A stretch of 19,469 bases of DNA from contig URQP01000043.1 in NCBI GenBank assembly GCA_900550025.1, forward strand, positions 1 to 19,469, in the 5' to 3' direction. The DNA comes from an uncultured Porphyromonadaceae bacterium (GTDB lineage Bacteria > Bacteroidota > Bacteroidia > Bacteroidales > Muribaculaceae). Under the pieces are notes generated by a model. The model ran no database searches. It worked only from the letters and a program-made list of their open reading frames with translations, and was not told the DNA's origin. Shown one piece after another: positions 7,164 to 14,746 of the stretch. The number at the start of each line of letters is the position of its first letter. Positions within the stretch are counted from its first letter, which is position 1. Position numbers and translations under genes: made by a program.

Positions 7164-9551
7164 ATGAACAGTCCTGCTGACAATTCATATATGAAAAAAA
7201 TCGACTTGGCGTTTTTCCTGCAGTGGGCAAGACGGCATTGGCGATTCATAATATGGTCAACGGTCATTTGCTCGGCGGCCGGCATAGCCTACCTGTACTA
7301 CACGCCGAAAAGCTGGACACGCACATCGCAAATCACGATGAAATTCAGCGCGCACGGCATCCCTACCACATCCGACCTGCTGATATTCAGCGACATCGGC
7401 ATCCTCAACCAAAGCATCAGCTTCGACAACGAAAAGCACTTGGTCAACTCCTACGTCGTATGGGACGAGATAGTCGACGACTTGAAACTGAACTACGAAT
7501 ACAGCAAAATCAACGCATTATGGCGCAAAACGCCGCTCTACCGCGACAATCCCGTAGAAGTAACGCTCCCCGACGATATAGAAAATTCAGAAATCGACTA
7601 CCTTTCTTTCAGGATTAAGAAAAAAGGCAACGGGCTGGCTCTTTACGATTTCTCGATAAACGAGAAATCCGTAGACACCGACGACATTACCATTGCTCCC
7701 GGCCAAACCGCCGGAACTCCGGCCGGAAAAATAACCGTGACGGCAACAGCTTATTTCAGCGAATGGGAAAACGGCGCCATCGAATTTCTGTATACTGCCA
7801 AGCCTGTCTACATACCGAAGATGCAGACAGCCGTGAGCCAAGGCAACACAGACCGTTACGCTACAATCATCGAGACCACCTACTCCGACTATTCGCCCGA
7901 CCGGGCCAACGACATACTCAACTACATCCCGATAGCATACACCACCGTCTGGAACCGCCACAAAAACGAAGTGGCGGCAATGTCGAAAGAGACGGCCACA
8001 CAGATGCTCGACACCATAACGAAGAAGCTGCGCGACACTGAATCCCGGCTACAACAACTGATGGAAAGCAAGAAAATGACCGCCCCCATGATAGATGCTG
8101 CCAAACACTACAACGAGAAGGCGCTCTACGGAACGGCGGCCGTCGACGCGTCGATAGCATACGAAGTGACAGGCTTCATCCTCGACAAGCTAAAGACGGA
8201 AGGAAACGGCAAATTCGGGATGATACCCGTCGACAGCAGCATCGACAGTATGGCAATACGCAGGCAAATAGCCGGCTACAACGAGCGCGTCCTCGAATAC
8301 GCCGCACTGTCGGGCGACTACGGAAACAAGAATTCCGAAATACTCAGCCGTGAAAAAGAGCTGGAACGGATGAAAGCCAACATAATAACGTCACTGTCGC
8401 AATACAGGCAACAGACAGGGATCAAGCTCGATGCCATCGAACGGCGTTATGACGAAATACAGTCAGAAGCCGCCGGATTGTCAGAATCGGAAAAAGAATG
8501 GAGGGCTTTGCAACGCCGCCTGATGTCGGAAGAAGCGGTAATGATGTATCTCATCGGCAAGAACGAGGAGAACGACATAGCCGCAGGACTCAACGTGCAG
8601 CCGGTACGCACGGTCATGTCGGCATACGGCGACGACGAGCCCGACTCGCCCGACACCAAGTCCGTAATGCTGGTGGCCTTGTTCCTCGGATTGGTAGGTA
8701 TACCGTTCATTGCCGCGCTGTCAAGCAATTCGCTCGACTACAACATAACCGACATCTCCGACTTCCGCTTCTTCTCGTTCAGCGTAATCGGGCAGATACC
8801 CCAAATGGGGCGCATCACCCTCAGGGAGCGGTTCAACAACCTGCTGCACACCGAGGCAAAAGCCGAGAAAACGCCGAAACTGCTTGTCAACAAAGAAAGC
8901 ATCTTCACCGAATCAATAAGAGTTTTCCGCTACAATTTCGACAAAGTGACAGCAAACACCAAGGATACACCCGTCACCTTGCTGACCTCTTTCAACCCCA
9001 ACAGCGGCAAGACGTTCTTCCTGTTCAACCTCGCCGTAAGCATAGCCGCCGGCGGAAAAAAAGTGCTGCTCATCGATGCCGACATACGCCGTGCCTCGAT
9101 GAGTGAATATGTAGGCAAGCCGCGGACAGGACTGACAAGCTACCTATACGGCACAACCGACATACAAAAGATAGTTCTGAAAGACCGCATCGCGCAAGGA
9201 TTGGACATCATTCCATCCGGGAAAATACCTACCGACCCAACGGAATTGCTGCAAAACGGAAGACTCGGCGAGCTCATCGGCGGGCTTAAACCGCATTACG
9301 ACTACATATTCTTGGACGCTCCGCCAATCAATATGATAGCCGACACCCACGAAATAGCGCAAACGGCAACCCACACGCTGTTCGTAATCCGCAGCGGGAT
9401 GCTCGACAGGCGCATGCTTCCGGAATTGGAGCGTATCTACCGCGAGCAGACCTATCCGGGGCTGTATGTAGTGTTCAACGGCTCTACGGCAGAACAGTTC
9501 AAGAGCCGGGCGGTAAAGAAGTCGTTCAACCGGAAGAAAAAACATCGCTAA
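7164..9551 (+). CDS. Wzc-like polysaccharide co-polymerase / BY-type tyrosine kinase
   Basis: A 795-residue inner-membrane protein that sets polysaccharide chain length and couples assembly to export. The Wzz/GumC domain comes first, with TM1 at about residues 27-46, a long periplasmic coiled-coil region and TM2 at about 500-521. The cytoplasmic P-loop kinase has Walker A SFNPNSGKT (K616, T617), Walker A' VLLIDAD (D638, D640) and Walker B YIFLDAPP (D718). RIFRYNF-type sequence (ESIRVFRYNFDKV) precedes it, as in the family. The C-terminus is basic (KKSFNRKKKHR) and has no tyrosine cluster, unlike classic Wzc autokinases. ATG 7191 (MKKIDLAFFLQW) is a good alternative start that removes nine polar residues; the longer form is listed. 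It lies 73 nt after wza with no clear promoter between, so they are probably one transcript. Confidence 0.88.
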   Translation: MNSPADNSYMKKIDLAFFLQWARRHWRFIIWSTVICSAAGIAYLYYTPKSWTRTSQITMKFSAHGIPTTSDLLIFSDIGILNQSISFDNEKHLVNSYVVWDEIVDDLKLNYEYSKINALWRKTPLYRDNPVEVTLPDDIENSEIDYLSFRIKKKGNGLALYDFSINEKSVDTDDITIAPGQTAGTPAGKITVTATAYFSEWENGAIEFLYTAKPVYIPKMQTAVSQGNTDRYATIIETTYSDYSPDRANDILNYIPIAYTTVWNRHKNEVAAMSKETATQMLDTITKKLRDTESRLQQLMESKKMTAPMIDAAKHYNEKALYGTAAVDASIAYEVTGFILDKLKTEGNGKFGMIPVDSSIDSMAIRRQIAGYNERVLEYAALSGDYGNKNSEILSREKELERMKANIITSLSQYRQQTGIKLDAIERRYDEIQSEAAGLSESEKEWRALQRRLMSEEAVMMYLIGKNEENDIAAGLNVQPVRTVMSAYGDDEPDSPDTKSVMLVALFLGLVGIPFIAALSSNSLDYNITDISDFRFFSFSVIGQIPQMGRITLRERFNNLLHTEAKAEKTPKLLVNKESIFTESIRVFRYNFDKVTANTKDTPVTLLTSFNPNSGKTFFLFNLAVSIAAGGKKVLLIDADIRRASMSEYVGKPRTGLTSYLYGTTDIQKIVLKDRIAQGLDIIPSGKIPTDPTELLQNGRLGELIGGLKPHYDYIFLDAPPINMIADTHEIAQTATHTLFVIRSGMLDRRMLPELERIYREQTYPGLYVVFNGSTAEQFKSRAVKKSFNRKKKHR

Positions 9552-9629
9552 AACCACTGTCACCTCATTTTAGTTAAAACTTCCGAGCAAGTCGCTAAAA
9601 GAACTTAACCGCGGGCTTTGCCAAACCGC

Positions 9630-9656
9630 GCCGCCATTGCCGGCATCGCGTTTTTT
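9630..9656 (+). terminator. Possible terminator after the wzc-like gene
   Basis: GCCG (9630-9633) pairs with CGGC (9641-9644) around a 7-nt loop. CGC just outside can pair with GCG (9648-9650) across a 3-nt bulge, followed by six T residues (9651-9656). The stem is modest. The T-tract runs straight into the promoter box of the next gene. Confidence 0.45.
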
Positions 9657-9658
9657 GC

Positions 9659-9666
9659 TATATTTG
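9659..9666 (+). promoter_or_regulatory. Bacteroidota -7 box (TATATTTG) for the NlpC/P60 gene
   Basis: TATATTTG fits TAnnTTTG and lies 21 nt before the ATG at 9688. It begins 2 nt after the T-tract of the putative terminator upstream. The rest of the 136-nt gap (9552-9687) shows no gene. Confidence 0.65.
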
Positions 9667-9687
9667 TAAAGTCAAAACAAAAAGCGT

Positions 9688-10194
9688 ATGAGGAAAGCAA
9701 TCACGATATTGGCAATACTCTTGGCGACAGCCGGAAGCGCAATCGCGCAGACTGTCATCAAAGGCAACATAACCACAGCCACAGGCAAGGACATTGTCAA
9801 TAGCGCGATGGAATACATAGGCACACCCTACCGCTACGGCACCATGAGCCCCACCCGCGGATTCGACTGCTCCGGCTTCACCTCTTACATATTCAAAAAA
9901 CTCGACATCACACTTCCGCGCTCTTCGCGCTCGCAGTATTCAAAAGAAACGGCAATCGACGATTGCCGCGACCTGAAGAAAGGCGATTTAGTGTTCTTTT
10001 CCGGCTCTAAAGTATCCAAAAGGATAGGACACGTCGGCATTGTGACAAAAGTAAACCCTGAGACAGGCGAATTTTCGTTCATCCATTCAAGCTGCTCGGA
10101 AGGCGTGACAATCTCGCATTCAACCGATGCTTACTATGCGAAACGCTACATCGGGGCATGCCGCGTACTGGGCCCGGTAATCACAGAAGATTAA
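9688..10194 (+). CDS. Secreted NlpC/P60-family cysteine peptidase (peptidoglycan hydrolase)
   Basis: A 168-residue protein with a Sec signal peptide (MRKAITILAILLATAGSAIA, probable cleavage before Gln21) followed by one NlpC/P60 domain. The catalytic Cys is C61 in FDCSGF, the catalytic His is H115 in IGHVGIV, and H133 in FIHSS is the third polar residue. GTPYRYG and KKGDLVFF are also family hallmarks. These enzymes cut the D-Glu to diamino-acid bond in peptidoglycan stem peptides in the periplasm. The protein has no extra SH3 or binding domain, so it is a minimal member. It has its own promoter after the wzc-like gene and is convergent with the DUF4831 gene; only 45 nt separate the two stops. 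Confidence 0.9.
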   Translation: MRKAITILAILLATAGSAIAQTVIKGNITTATGKDIVNSAMEYIGTPYRYGTMSPTRGFDCSGFTSYIFKKLDITLPRSSRSQYSKETAIDDCRDLKKGDLVFFSGSKVSKRIGHVGIVTKVNPETGEFSFIHSSCSEGVTISHSTDAYYAKRYIGACRVLGPVITED

Positions 10195-10221
10195 AAAATC
10201 TTTTCATAGGCAAGTAAATGT

Positions 10222-10256
10222 AGACAGTGGAAGAGTGAATCACTCTTCCACTGTCT
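10222..10256. repeat. 35-nt perfect inverted repeat between convergent genes
   Basis: Arms 10222-10238 and 10240-10256 (17 nt each) are perfect reverse complements around a single central A (10239). The core arm is GACAGTGGAAGAGTG. One arm contains the last codons and part of the stop of the minus-strand DUF4831 gene; the other lies in its 3' flank. It can fold in either transcript. Neither side has an immediate T-tract, so it is not a standard intrinsic terminator, but a bidirectional terminator or RNA 3'-end stabiliser is likely. Confidence 0.8.
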
Positions 10257-11337
10257 CTATCGTACCTATTTCACGTATCGAACCGCTTTCAGGATTGAAT
10301 ATCACGTATGCCGGCGATTTCTTGTCAGTGAACATCTTCGGCTCAAGCCCATGCTCTACACCGAACTGGGAAACTTCCACCGATTCATGGGCAATGACAT
10401 TCCCCTTATACTTCAAGGTAACCTCTGCCTTTCCCGGAATACAATACATCACGGCCCCCTTAGGCAACTTCTTCGACTCACCCTTCTCGTCGACAGGTAG
10501 CTCGCCTTTCTCAGTCACCGTAAGCGACAAATATACCGGCTCGCCGCTAAGGTCGTTCTTGTCCACAATACCGTCGAAATCCGAGACACGCAACAGAATC
10601 TCATTAGACACATCGCCGGTAGGCAGATAATCGTAACGGAACACTTTTGTCTCCGTCTGCGTAGTGCCGATGAACATCGCGGTAAGCACCGATTCCTGAC
10701 GGCTAAGCTCGTCGAGCATCAGCTTCAACGACTGCCCGTCGGGCGGCATCTGGTCAGCATTGCCCGAGACAAGGTCGTTGCGGCTCTCGCGGAGCTCGAA
10801 TATCTTCTGTGCGGCAGCCTCTGCGCGCTTCATGGTCGACTCGCTCGCCACCATGTCCTCCGAGAACACATCGGCATAGTCCATCCCCTCGAACACATCC
10901 TTGTCGGCATACTTGTTACGCTTGCGCTTCACCACCGACTCCTCCACCTCGGTGTTTATAGCAAGCGGCAAGCCGGCCTCGTCGAGAAGAAGAAACGGAG
11001 CGGAGCCGCTCTTGAACTTCATCAGATATTCATTTTCCTTGTCAGGCACGCCTTTCGGCGAGATTGACACCTCTTTTATGTCCCAAGTCTGGGAATCCTC
11101 GGTAACTACATTTCCTACTCCAAGATATTTCTTGGCATACTTATAATAAGGGCCGGCCTTTTTGACCGTTTTGACAGCCTCAATCTCGACATTAAGATGC
11201 GTGACAGGCAACGAATATATCAACCCATACTCGTTCAGCTTATTGGCCGTAAGCCTCTGCGTCTCCTGCGCCATAGCAACACCCGGCACACACAGAGCAG
11301 CAACTAATGCAAAACATATTTTCTTCATATCACTCAT
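10240..11337 (-). CDS. DUF4831-family exported protein
   Basis: A 365-residue protein with a signal peptide (MKKICFALVAALCVPGVAMAQ from Met-4). The mature part opens with EYGLIYSLPVTHLNVEIEAVKTVKKAGPYYKYAKKYLGV and continues VVTEDSQTWDIKEVSI, a pattern I recognise from the DUF4831 family of Bacteroidales. No enzymatic motif is visible and the function is unknown; export to the periplasm or outer envelope is the only firm inference. Start 11337 lies 6 nt after the stop of the repair-enzyme gene; ATG 11328 is an equally plausible start with a tidier signal peptide. The two genes are surely co-transcribed. The last codons (ETVEE and stop) form one arm of the 35-nt inverted repeat, so the coding end and the hairpin are constrained together. 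Confidence 0.8.
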   Translation of the reverse strand: MSDMKKICFALVAALCVPGVAMAQETQRLTANKLNEYGLIYSLPVTHLNVEIEAVKTVKKAGPYYKYAKKYLGVGNVVTEDSQTWDIKEVSISPKGVPDKENEYLMKFKSGSAPFLLLDEAGLPLAINTEVEESVVKRKRNKYADKDVFEGMDYADVFSEDMVASESTMKRAEAAAQKIFELRESRNDLVSGNADQMPPDGQSLKLMLDELSRQESVLTAMFIGTTQTETKVFRYDYLPTGDVSNEILLRVSDFDGIVDKNDLSGEPVYLSLTVTEKGELPVDEKGESKKLPKGAVMYCIPGKAEVTLKYKGNVIAHESVEVSQFGVEHGLEPKMFTDKKSPAYVIFNPESGSIREIGTIETVEE

Positions 11338-11343
11338 ATTTTT

Positions 11344-12870
11344 CTATTTCAACTTCGCGTTTTCCCGTATCCTGAGAAAAGCCTTTCCGACACAGTCGGC
11401 AATGTCGCCGGCCACAAGACCTTCCTCCCCGTTGACAGAACAGGCAATGTCGCCGGCGAGACCGTGGACATATACGCCGACCGACGCTGCCGTGCAGGAA
11501 TTATAGCCCTGCGCCAGCAACGACGCTATTATGCCGGTAAGCACATCGCCGCTTCCTGCCGTGGCCATACCGGAATTGCCGTTCATATTGATGAAAATCT
11601 TGCCGTCAGGGCGTATCACTTTCGTATAATGCCCCTTCATCACTATGACGATACGCAACACCTTTGCCATTTCCACCGCTTTCATAAAACGCTCCTCTTC
11701 CGAGAAATGTTCACCGAACAAACGGTCAAACTCCTTATAGTGGGGTGTAATTATCGAATTGCGCGGTATGTCGTTCAGCAACGACCTCCGCTGCGCGATG
11801 CAATTCAATGCGTCAGCGTCAAGCACCACCGGGGCAGAGGCCTGCCGCAGGAACTGCTCAAGCGCGTCTATCGTATGGGAATCCGTGCCTATACCCGGGC
11901 CTATGGCATACACCATCTTGCTCTTGCGCGGAATCGACGAAACATACTCGTCATTGTCGTCCATGTCGACCATCGCTTCGGGCACGCTTGTCTGCAACAC
12001 TATATAGCCGCATTTAGGAGCGTGTACCGTCAACGCCCCCACCCCGGCGCGCATCGCCGCACGCGCAGAAAGCACGGCCGCGCCCATCATGCCGAGGCTT
12101 CCGGCAACAAGCACCATCCGCCCGTAATCGTCTTTCGCAGCGAAAGGGTCGCGCGGCTTGAGGGCCTCCCTCACTCCCTCCGCGTCAATCAGAAAATAAT
12201 TCGACGGCGTGGAGGAAATTGCCTCGCTGTCGAGCCCGATGTCGAGAATCTCCCACCTGCCGAGGGCGCACGCATTCTCCGCGAAGAAGAACGACAGCCG
12301 CGGGAACTGGAATGCGAACGTAAGGTTGGCATGGACCACATTGCTCCTTATCAGATTTCCCTTGTTGAACTCGCTGAAAAGTCCGGAAGGCATGTCTATC
12401 GAAACAACAAAAGCCCCCGACTCGTTAATCGCGCGCACCAACGCTATGTAGCCGCCGTGCAAAGAATCCGACAAGCCGCTGCCGAACAAGCCGTCGATAA
12501 TCACATCCGACTCCGACAAATCCGGCATGTCAAGCGACTTCGTCACTTCCACGAAATCGTCGTAGCCATAATCGGTTATCCGCTGGCGGTTTTTGGCGCA
12601 ATCGGCTGAAAGGCGGCCTTTTGTGTTAAGAAGCAATATCTTGGGCTTATAGCCTTGGTCTATCAGATGGCGGGCCACGGCAAGGGCATCGCCGCCGTTA
12701 TTGCCCGGACCGGCGAAAATCACTATGCGCTGCGACGGAAGCCAGCGCGACATCACCTCGTAGGATACCGCCGACGCGGCACGTTCCATCAAGTCGTAGG
12801 AAGTGATTTTCTCCTTCTCGGCGCTGAGCCGGTCTATCTCACGTATGTCCGATGGTGTGAATATCTTCAT
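11344..12870 (-). CDS. nnr: Bifunctional NAD(P)H-hydrate epimerase / ADP-dependent NAD(P)H-hydrate dehydratase
   Basis: A 508-residue fusion that repairs damaged NAD(P)H (NADHX and NADPHX) in the cytoplasm. The N-terminal YjeF_N epimerase domain (about residues 1-215) has GPGNNGGDALAVARHL at 54-69 and DGLFGSGLS. The C-terminal ribokinase-like dehydratase domain (about 225-500) has LVAGSLGMMGAAVLSARAAMRAG, AIGPGIGTD, VVLDADALN, ITPHYKEFDRL and NSGMATAGSGDVLTG near residue 440. Both halves look complete. The frame runs 51 codons further upstream to 13023, but that extension starts within a promoter-like box and is unlike the family, whereas ATG 12870 (MKIFTPSDIREID) is the normal N-terminus. 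The DUF4831 gene follows after 6 nt. A promoter box lies at 12897-12904, and a second possible one at 13021-13028. Confidence 0.93.
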   Translation of the reverse strand: MKIFTPSDIREIDRLSAEKEKITSYDLMERAASAVSYEVMSRWLPSQRIVIFAGPGNNGGDALAVARHLIDQGYKPKILLLNTKGRLSADCAKNRQRITDYGYDDFVEVTKSLDMPDLSESDVIIDGLFGSGLSDSLHGGYIALVRAINESGAFVVSIDMPSGLFSEFNKGNLIRSNVVHANLTFAFQFPRLSFFFAENACALGRWEILDIGLDSEAISSTPSNYFLIDAEGVREALKPRDPFAAKDDYGRMVLVAGSLGMMGAAVLSARAAMRAGVGALTVHAPKCGYIVLQTSVPEAMVDMDDNDEYVSSIPRKSKMVYAIGPGIGTDSHTIDALEQFLRQASAPVVLDADALNCIAQRRSLLNDIPRNSIITPHYKEFDRLFGEHFSEEERFMKAVEMAKVLRIVIVMKGHYTKVIRPDGKIFINMNGNSGMATAGSGDVLTGIIASLLAQGYNSCTAASVGVYVHGLAGDIACSVNGEEGLVAGDIADCVGKAFLRIRENAKLK

Positions 12871-12896
12871 GACAACACTCTCTTCTTTACCATTTG

Positions 12897-12904
12897 CAAA
12901 AATA
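12897..12904 (-). promoter_or_regulatory. Bacteroidota -7 box (TATTTTTG) for nnr-DUF4831
   Basis: Read on the minus strand the bases are TATTTTTG, 26 nt before the nnr ATG. The spacing matches the other promoters in this window. Confidence 0.6.
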
Positions 12905-13020
12905 TCCTTTTCCGGGCAATTTACGAAATATGAACTCCCATAATTTGACCTTGCGGCTTTCCTCTCCGGGAAAATTTGCCGACAAAATGTATCAGTTCCA
13001 TCTCTTGCCCTTTCTCGGTA

Positions 13021-13028
13021 CAAAGTTA
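13021..13028 (-). promoter_or_regulatory. Second possible -7 box (TAACTTTG) upstream of nnr
   Basis: On the minus strand TAACTTTG lies about 150 nt before nnr, with a TTTG 14 nt further upstream (13043-13046), closer than the usual spacing. A 5-bp hairpin, CTGTA/TACAG at 13037-13052, overlaps that TTTG. It would give nnr a long leader. Confidence 0.4.
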
Positions 13029-13079
13029 CCGCACAGCTGTACCAAACTACAGTACATCAATAAATTATTTCGTATTTCC

Positions 13080-14624
13080 TTACTTCGGCTGCATCGTGAT
13101 TATCGGCACAAGCATCTCCTCCATCGAGATGCCGCCATGCTGGAAAGTGTCCTTATAATACTGCACATAGTAATTATAATTGTTCGGATACGCGAAAAAG
13201 TCACCGTTCATGGCGAATATGTAGGCCGACGAGATGTTGGGGGAAGGCAGGCCGAAACGCTCTGGACGGCGTATCTCGTACACCTGACGGTTGTTGTAGC
13301 TCAGATTCTTGCCCACCTTGTAGCGCAAATTTGTATTGGTGTTCTTGTCGCCTATCACCTTCACCGGATTGTCCACGCGTATCGTGCCATGGTCGGTGGT
13401 AAGCACCACCGGATAGCCGCTGTCGGCAATCTTGCGCAGCAGGTCGCTTACCGACGAATGGCGGAACCACGACTCCGTCAGCGAGCGGTATGCCGCGTTG
13501 TTCGAGGCCAGCTCGCGTATCATCTTCGATTCCGTACGGGCATGCGAAAGCATGTCGATGAAGTTGAACACAATCACATTCAAATCGTTATGCTCCAGCG
13601 AACTGAAATTCTGCAATATCTTCTCGCCGAACGACGATTCATAGACCTTGTGGTAAGAGAACTTGTAACGCTTGCGGTAACGGTCGAGCTGAGTCTGGAT
13701 AAGCGGCGACTCGTTGACGTTCTTTCCCTCCTCCGAATCCTCGTCGACCCACAGGTCGGGAAACATCTTCTCTATCTGCAACGGCATCAGCCCGGAAAAT
13801 ATGGCGTTGCGCGCATATTGGGTGGCCGTAGGGAGGATGCTGCAATAAAGCTCCTCGTCGACATTGAAATAATCAGCAAGCAAAGGCTTGATTATCCTCC
13901 ACTGGTCGAGCCTGAAATTGTCTATCAGCATGAAGAACACCTTCTTGCCTTCGTCGAGCAGGGGAAACACCTTTTTCTTGAAAATCTCGTTGCTCATCAT
14001 CGGGTGGTCGTCGGTCGTCACCCACCGCTCGTAGTTCTTGCGCACGAACTTGCAAAAGGCGGAGTTAGCCTCGTTTTTCTGCATCAGCAGAAGCTCGTCC
14101 ATATTCGTCTCCGTCTGTGCGAGCTCCATCTCCCAGAACACTAATTTACGGTACAGGCCGTACCAGTCGTCGATGTCGTACGACTCGTTGATTTGTTCCG
14201 TGATGCGGCGGAATTCCTGCTGATAGTCGGAAGTGGCCTTTTGCGAGACAAGCGCCCCGGAATGCAGGTTCTTCTTCAGCGACATCAGTATCTGGTTGGG
14301 ATTCACAGGCTTTATCAGGTAGTCGGCGATTTTGTTGCCGATTGCCTGGTTCATGATGTTTTCCTCCTCGCTCTTGGTTATCATTATCACCGGCACATCG
14401 GGCTGCAACTGCTTTATGCGCGACAAAGTCTCCAGACCGCTCAACCCGGGCATGTTCTCGTCGAGGATTATCAGGTCGTAACGCTCGCGCTCCACCGCGT
14501 CGAGAGCGTCGTTGCCATTGTTGACCGTGGCCACGTCATATCCTTTCTGCTTGAGGAACAATATATGGGGCTTAAGCAAGTCTATTTCATCGTCTGCCCA
14601 AAGAATACTTCCGTTCGTCTCCAT
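13080..14624 (-). CDS. porX: PorX-like response regulator with PglZ (alkaline-phosphatase-fold) domain
   Basis: A 514-residue cytoplasmic two-domain protein. The receiver domain (about residues 5-120) has D11/D12, the phospho-acceptor D55 in LIILDENMPG, T83 and K105 in YLIKP. A helical linker follows, then a PglZ domain (about 215-514) with the metal/nucleophile pattern of the alkaline phosphatase superfamily: D235 (LIDNFRLDQW), T266/T268 (LPTATQYARNAIFSG), D357/H361 (NFIDMLSH), D411/H412 (TTDHGT) and H496 (FQHGG). This is the PorX architecture; in Porphyromonas it controls type IX secretion and acts on oligonucleotides. No secretion genes or PorY kinase lie nearby, so the symbol indicates homology. 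ATG 14624 is chosen because the 17-codon upstream extension is encoded by a 9-bp tandem repeat and begins inside the promoter box. Confidence 0.9.
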   Translation of the reverse strand: METNGSILWADDEIDLLKPHILFLKQKGYDVATVNNGNDALDAVERERYDLIILDENMPGLSGLETLSRIKQLQPDVPVIMITKSEEENIMNQAIGNKIADYLIKPVNPNQILMSLKKNLHSGALVSQKATSDYQQEFRRITEQINESYDIDDWYGLYRKLVFWEMELAQTETNMDELLLMQKNEANSAFCKFVRKNYERWVTTDDHPMMSNEIFKKKVFPLLDEGKKVFFMLIDNFRLDQWRIIKPLLADYFNVDEELYCSILPTATQYARNAIFSGLMPLQIEKMFPDLWVDEDSEEGKNVNESPLIQTQLDRYRKRYKFSYHKVYESSFGEKILQNFSSLEHNDLNVIVFNFIDMLSHARTESKMIRELASNNAAYRSLTESWFRHSSVSDLLRKIADSGYPVVLTTDHGTIRVDNPVKVIGDKNTNTNLRYKVGKNLSYNNRQVYEIRRPERFGLPSPNISSAYIFAMNGDFFAYPNNYNYYVQYYKDTFQHGGISMEEMLVPIITMQPK

Positions 14625-14629
14625 ATCCG

Positions 14630-14670
14630 TCTTATTTGTCTTATCTGTCCTATTTGTCTTATCTGTCCTA
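14630..14670. repeat. 9-bp imperfect tandem repeat in the porX leader
   Basis: On the + strand the units are CTTATTTGT, CTTATCTGT, CCTATTTGT, CTTATCTGT and the partial CCTATCC. They fill the space between the porX promoter box and its ATG, so they would be the 5' untranslated region. Unit number could vary by slippage. Translated in frame they give the low-complexity DRTDKTNRTDKTNKTD, which is unlike the protein family. Confidence 0.75.
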
Positions 14671-14672
14671 TC

Positions 14673-14680
14673 CAAAGATA
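14673..14680 (-). promoter_or_regulatory. Bacteroidota -7 box (TATCTTTG) for porX
   Basis: On the minus strand TATCTTTG lies 48 nt before the chosen porX ATG and 3 nt after the secG terminator stem. Transcription would start near 14667, just before the 9-bp repeats. Confidence 0.65.
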
Positions 14681-14683
14681 CAC

Positions 14684-14721
14684 AAAAAGCGGATTCGCTT
14701 ATAGAAAGGAATCCGCTTTTT
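14684..14721 (-). terminator. Strong hairpin terminator of the secG operon
   Basis: A 13-bp perfect stem (14684-14696 with 14709-14721; arm AAAAAGCGGATTC) encloses a 12-nt loop and ends in TTTTTG in the minus direction, 25 nt after the secG stop. As the arms are A5/T5-flanked it is nearly symmetrical and could also terminate + strand transcripts. Confidence 0.85.
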
Positions 14722-14746
14722 ATTAATTTTTGACAATTCTATGCGC

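Noticed and set aside
11464..12609. Long + strand open frame (381 codons) opposite the NAD(P)H-hydrate repair gene
   Set aside because: It is entirely antisense to a well-conserved two-domain enzyme, its product is His/Arg-rich without family features, and it arises from the GC-rich codon pattern of the real gene.
12871..13023. 51-codon N-terminal extension of the nnr frame
   Set aside because: It starts inside a promoter-like box and contains a second promoter box; the family-typical N-terminus begins at 12870.
12894..14144. Long + strand open frame (416 codons) opposite porX
   Set aside because: It is antisense to clear receiver/PglZ motifs; the product is a His/Arg/Leu/Val-rich shadow with no recognisable domain.
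14625..14675. 17-codon N-terminal extension of porX
   Set aside because: It is encoded by the 9-bp repeat and begins with TTG inside the -7 box, so it would not be in the transcript.
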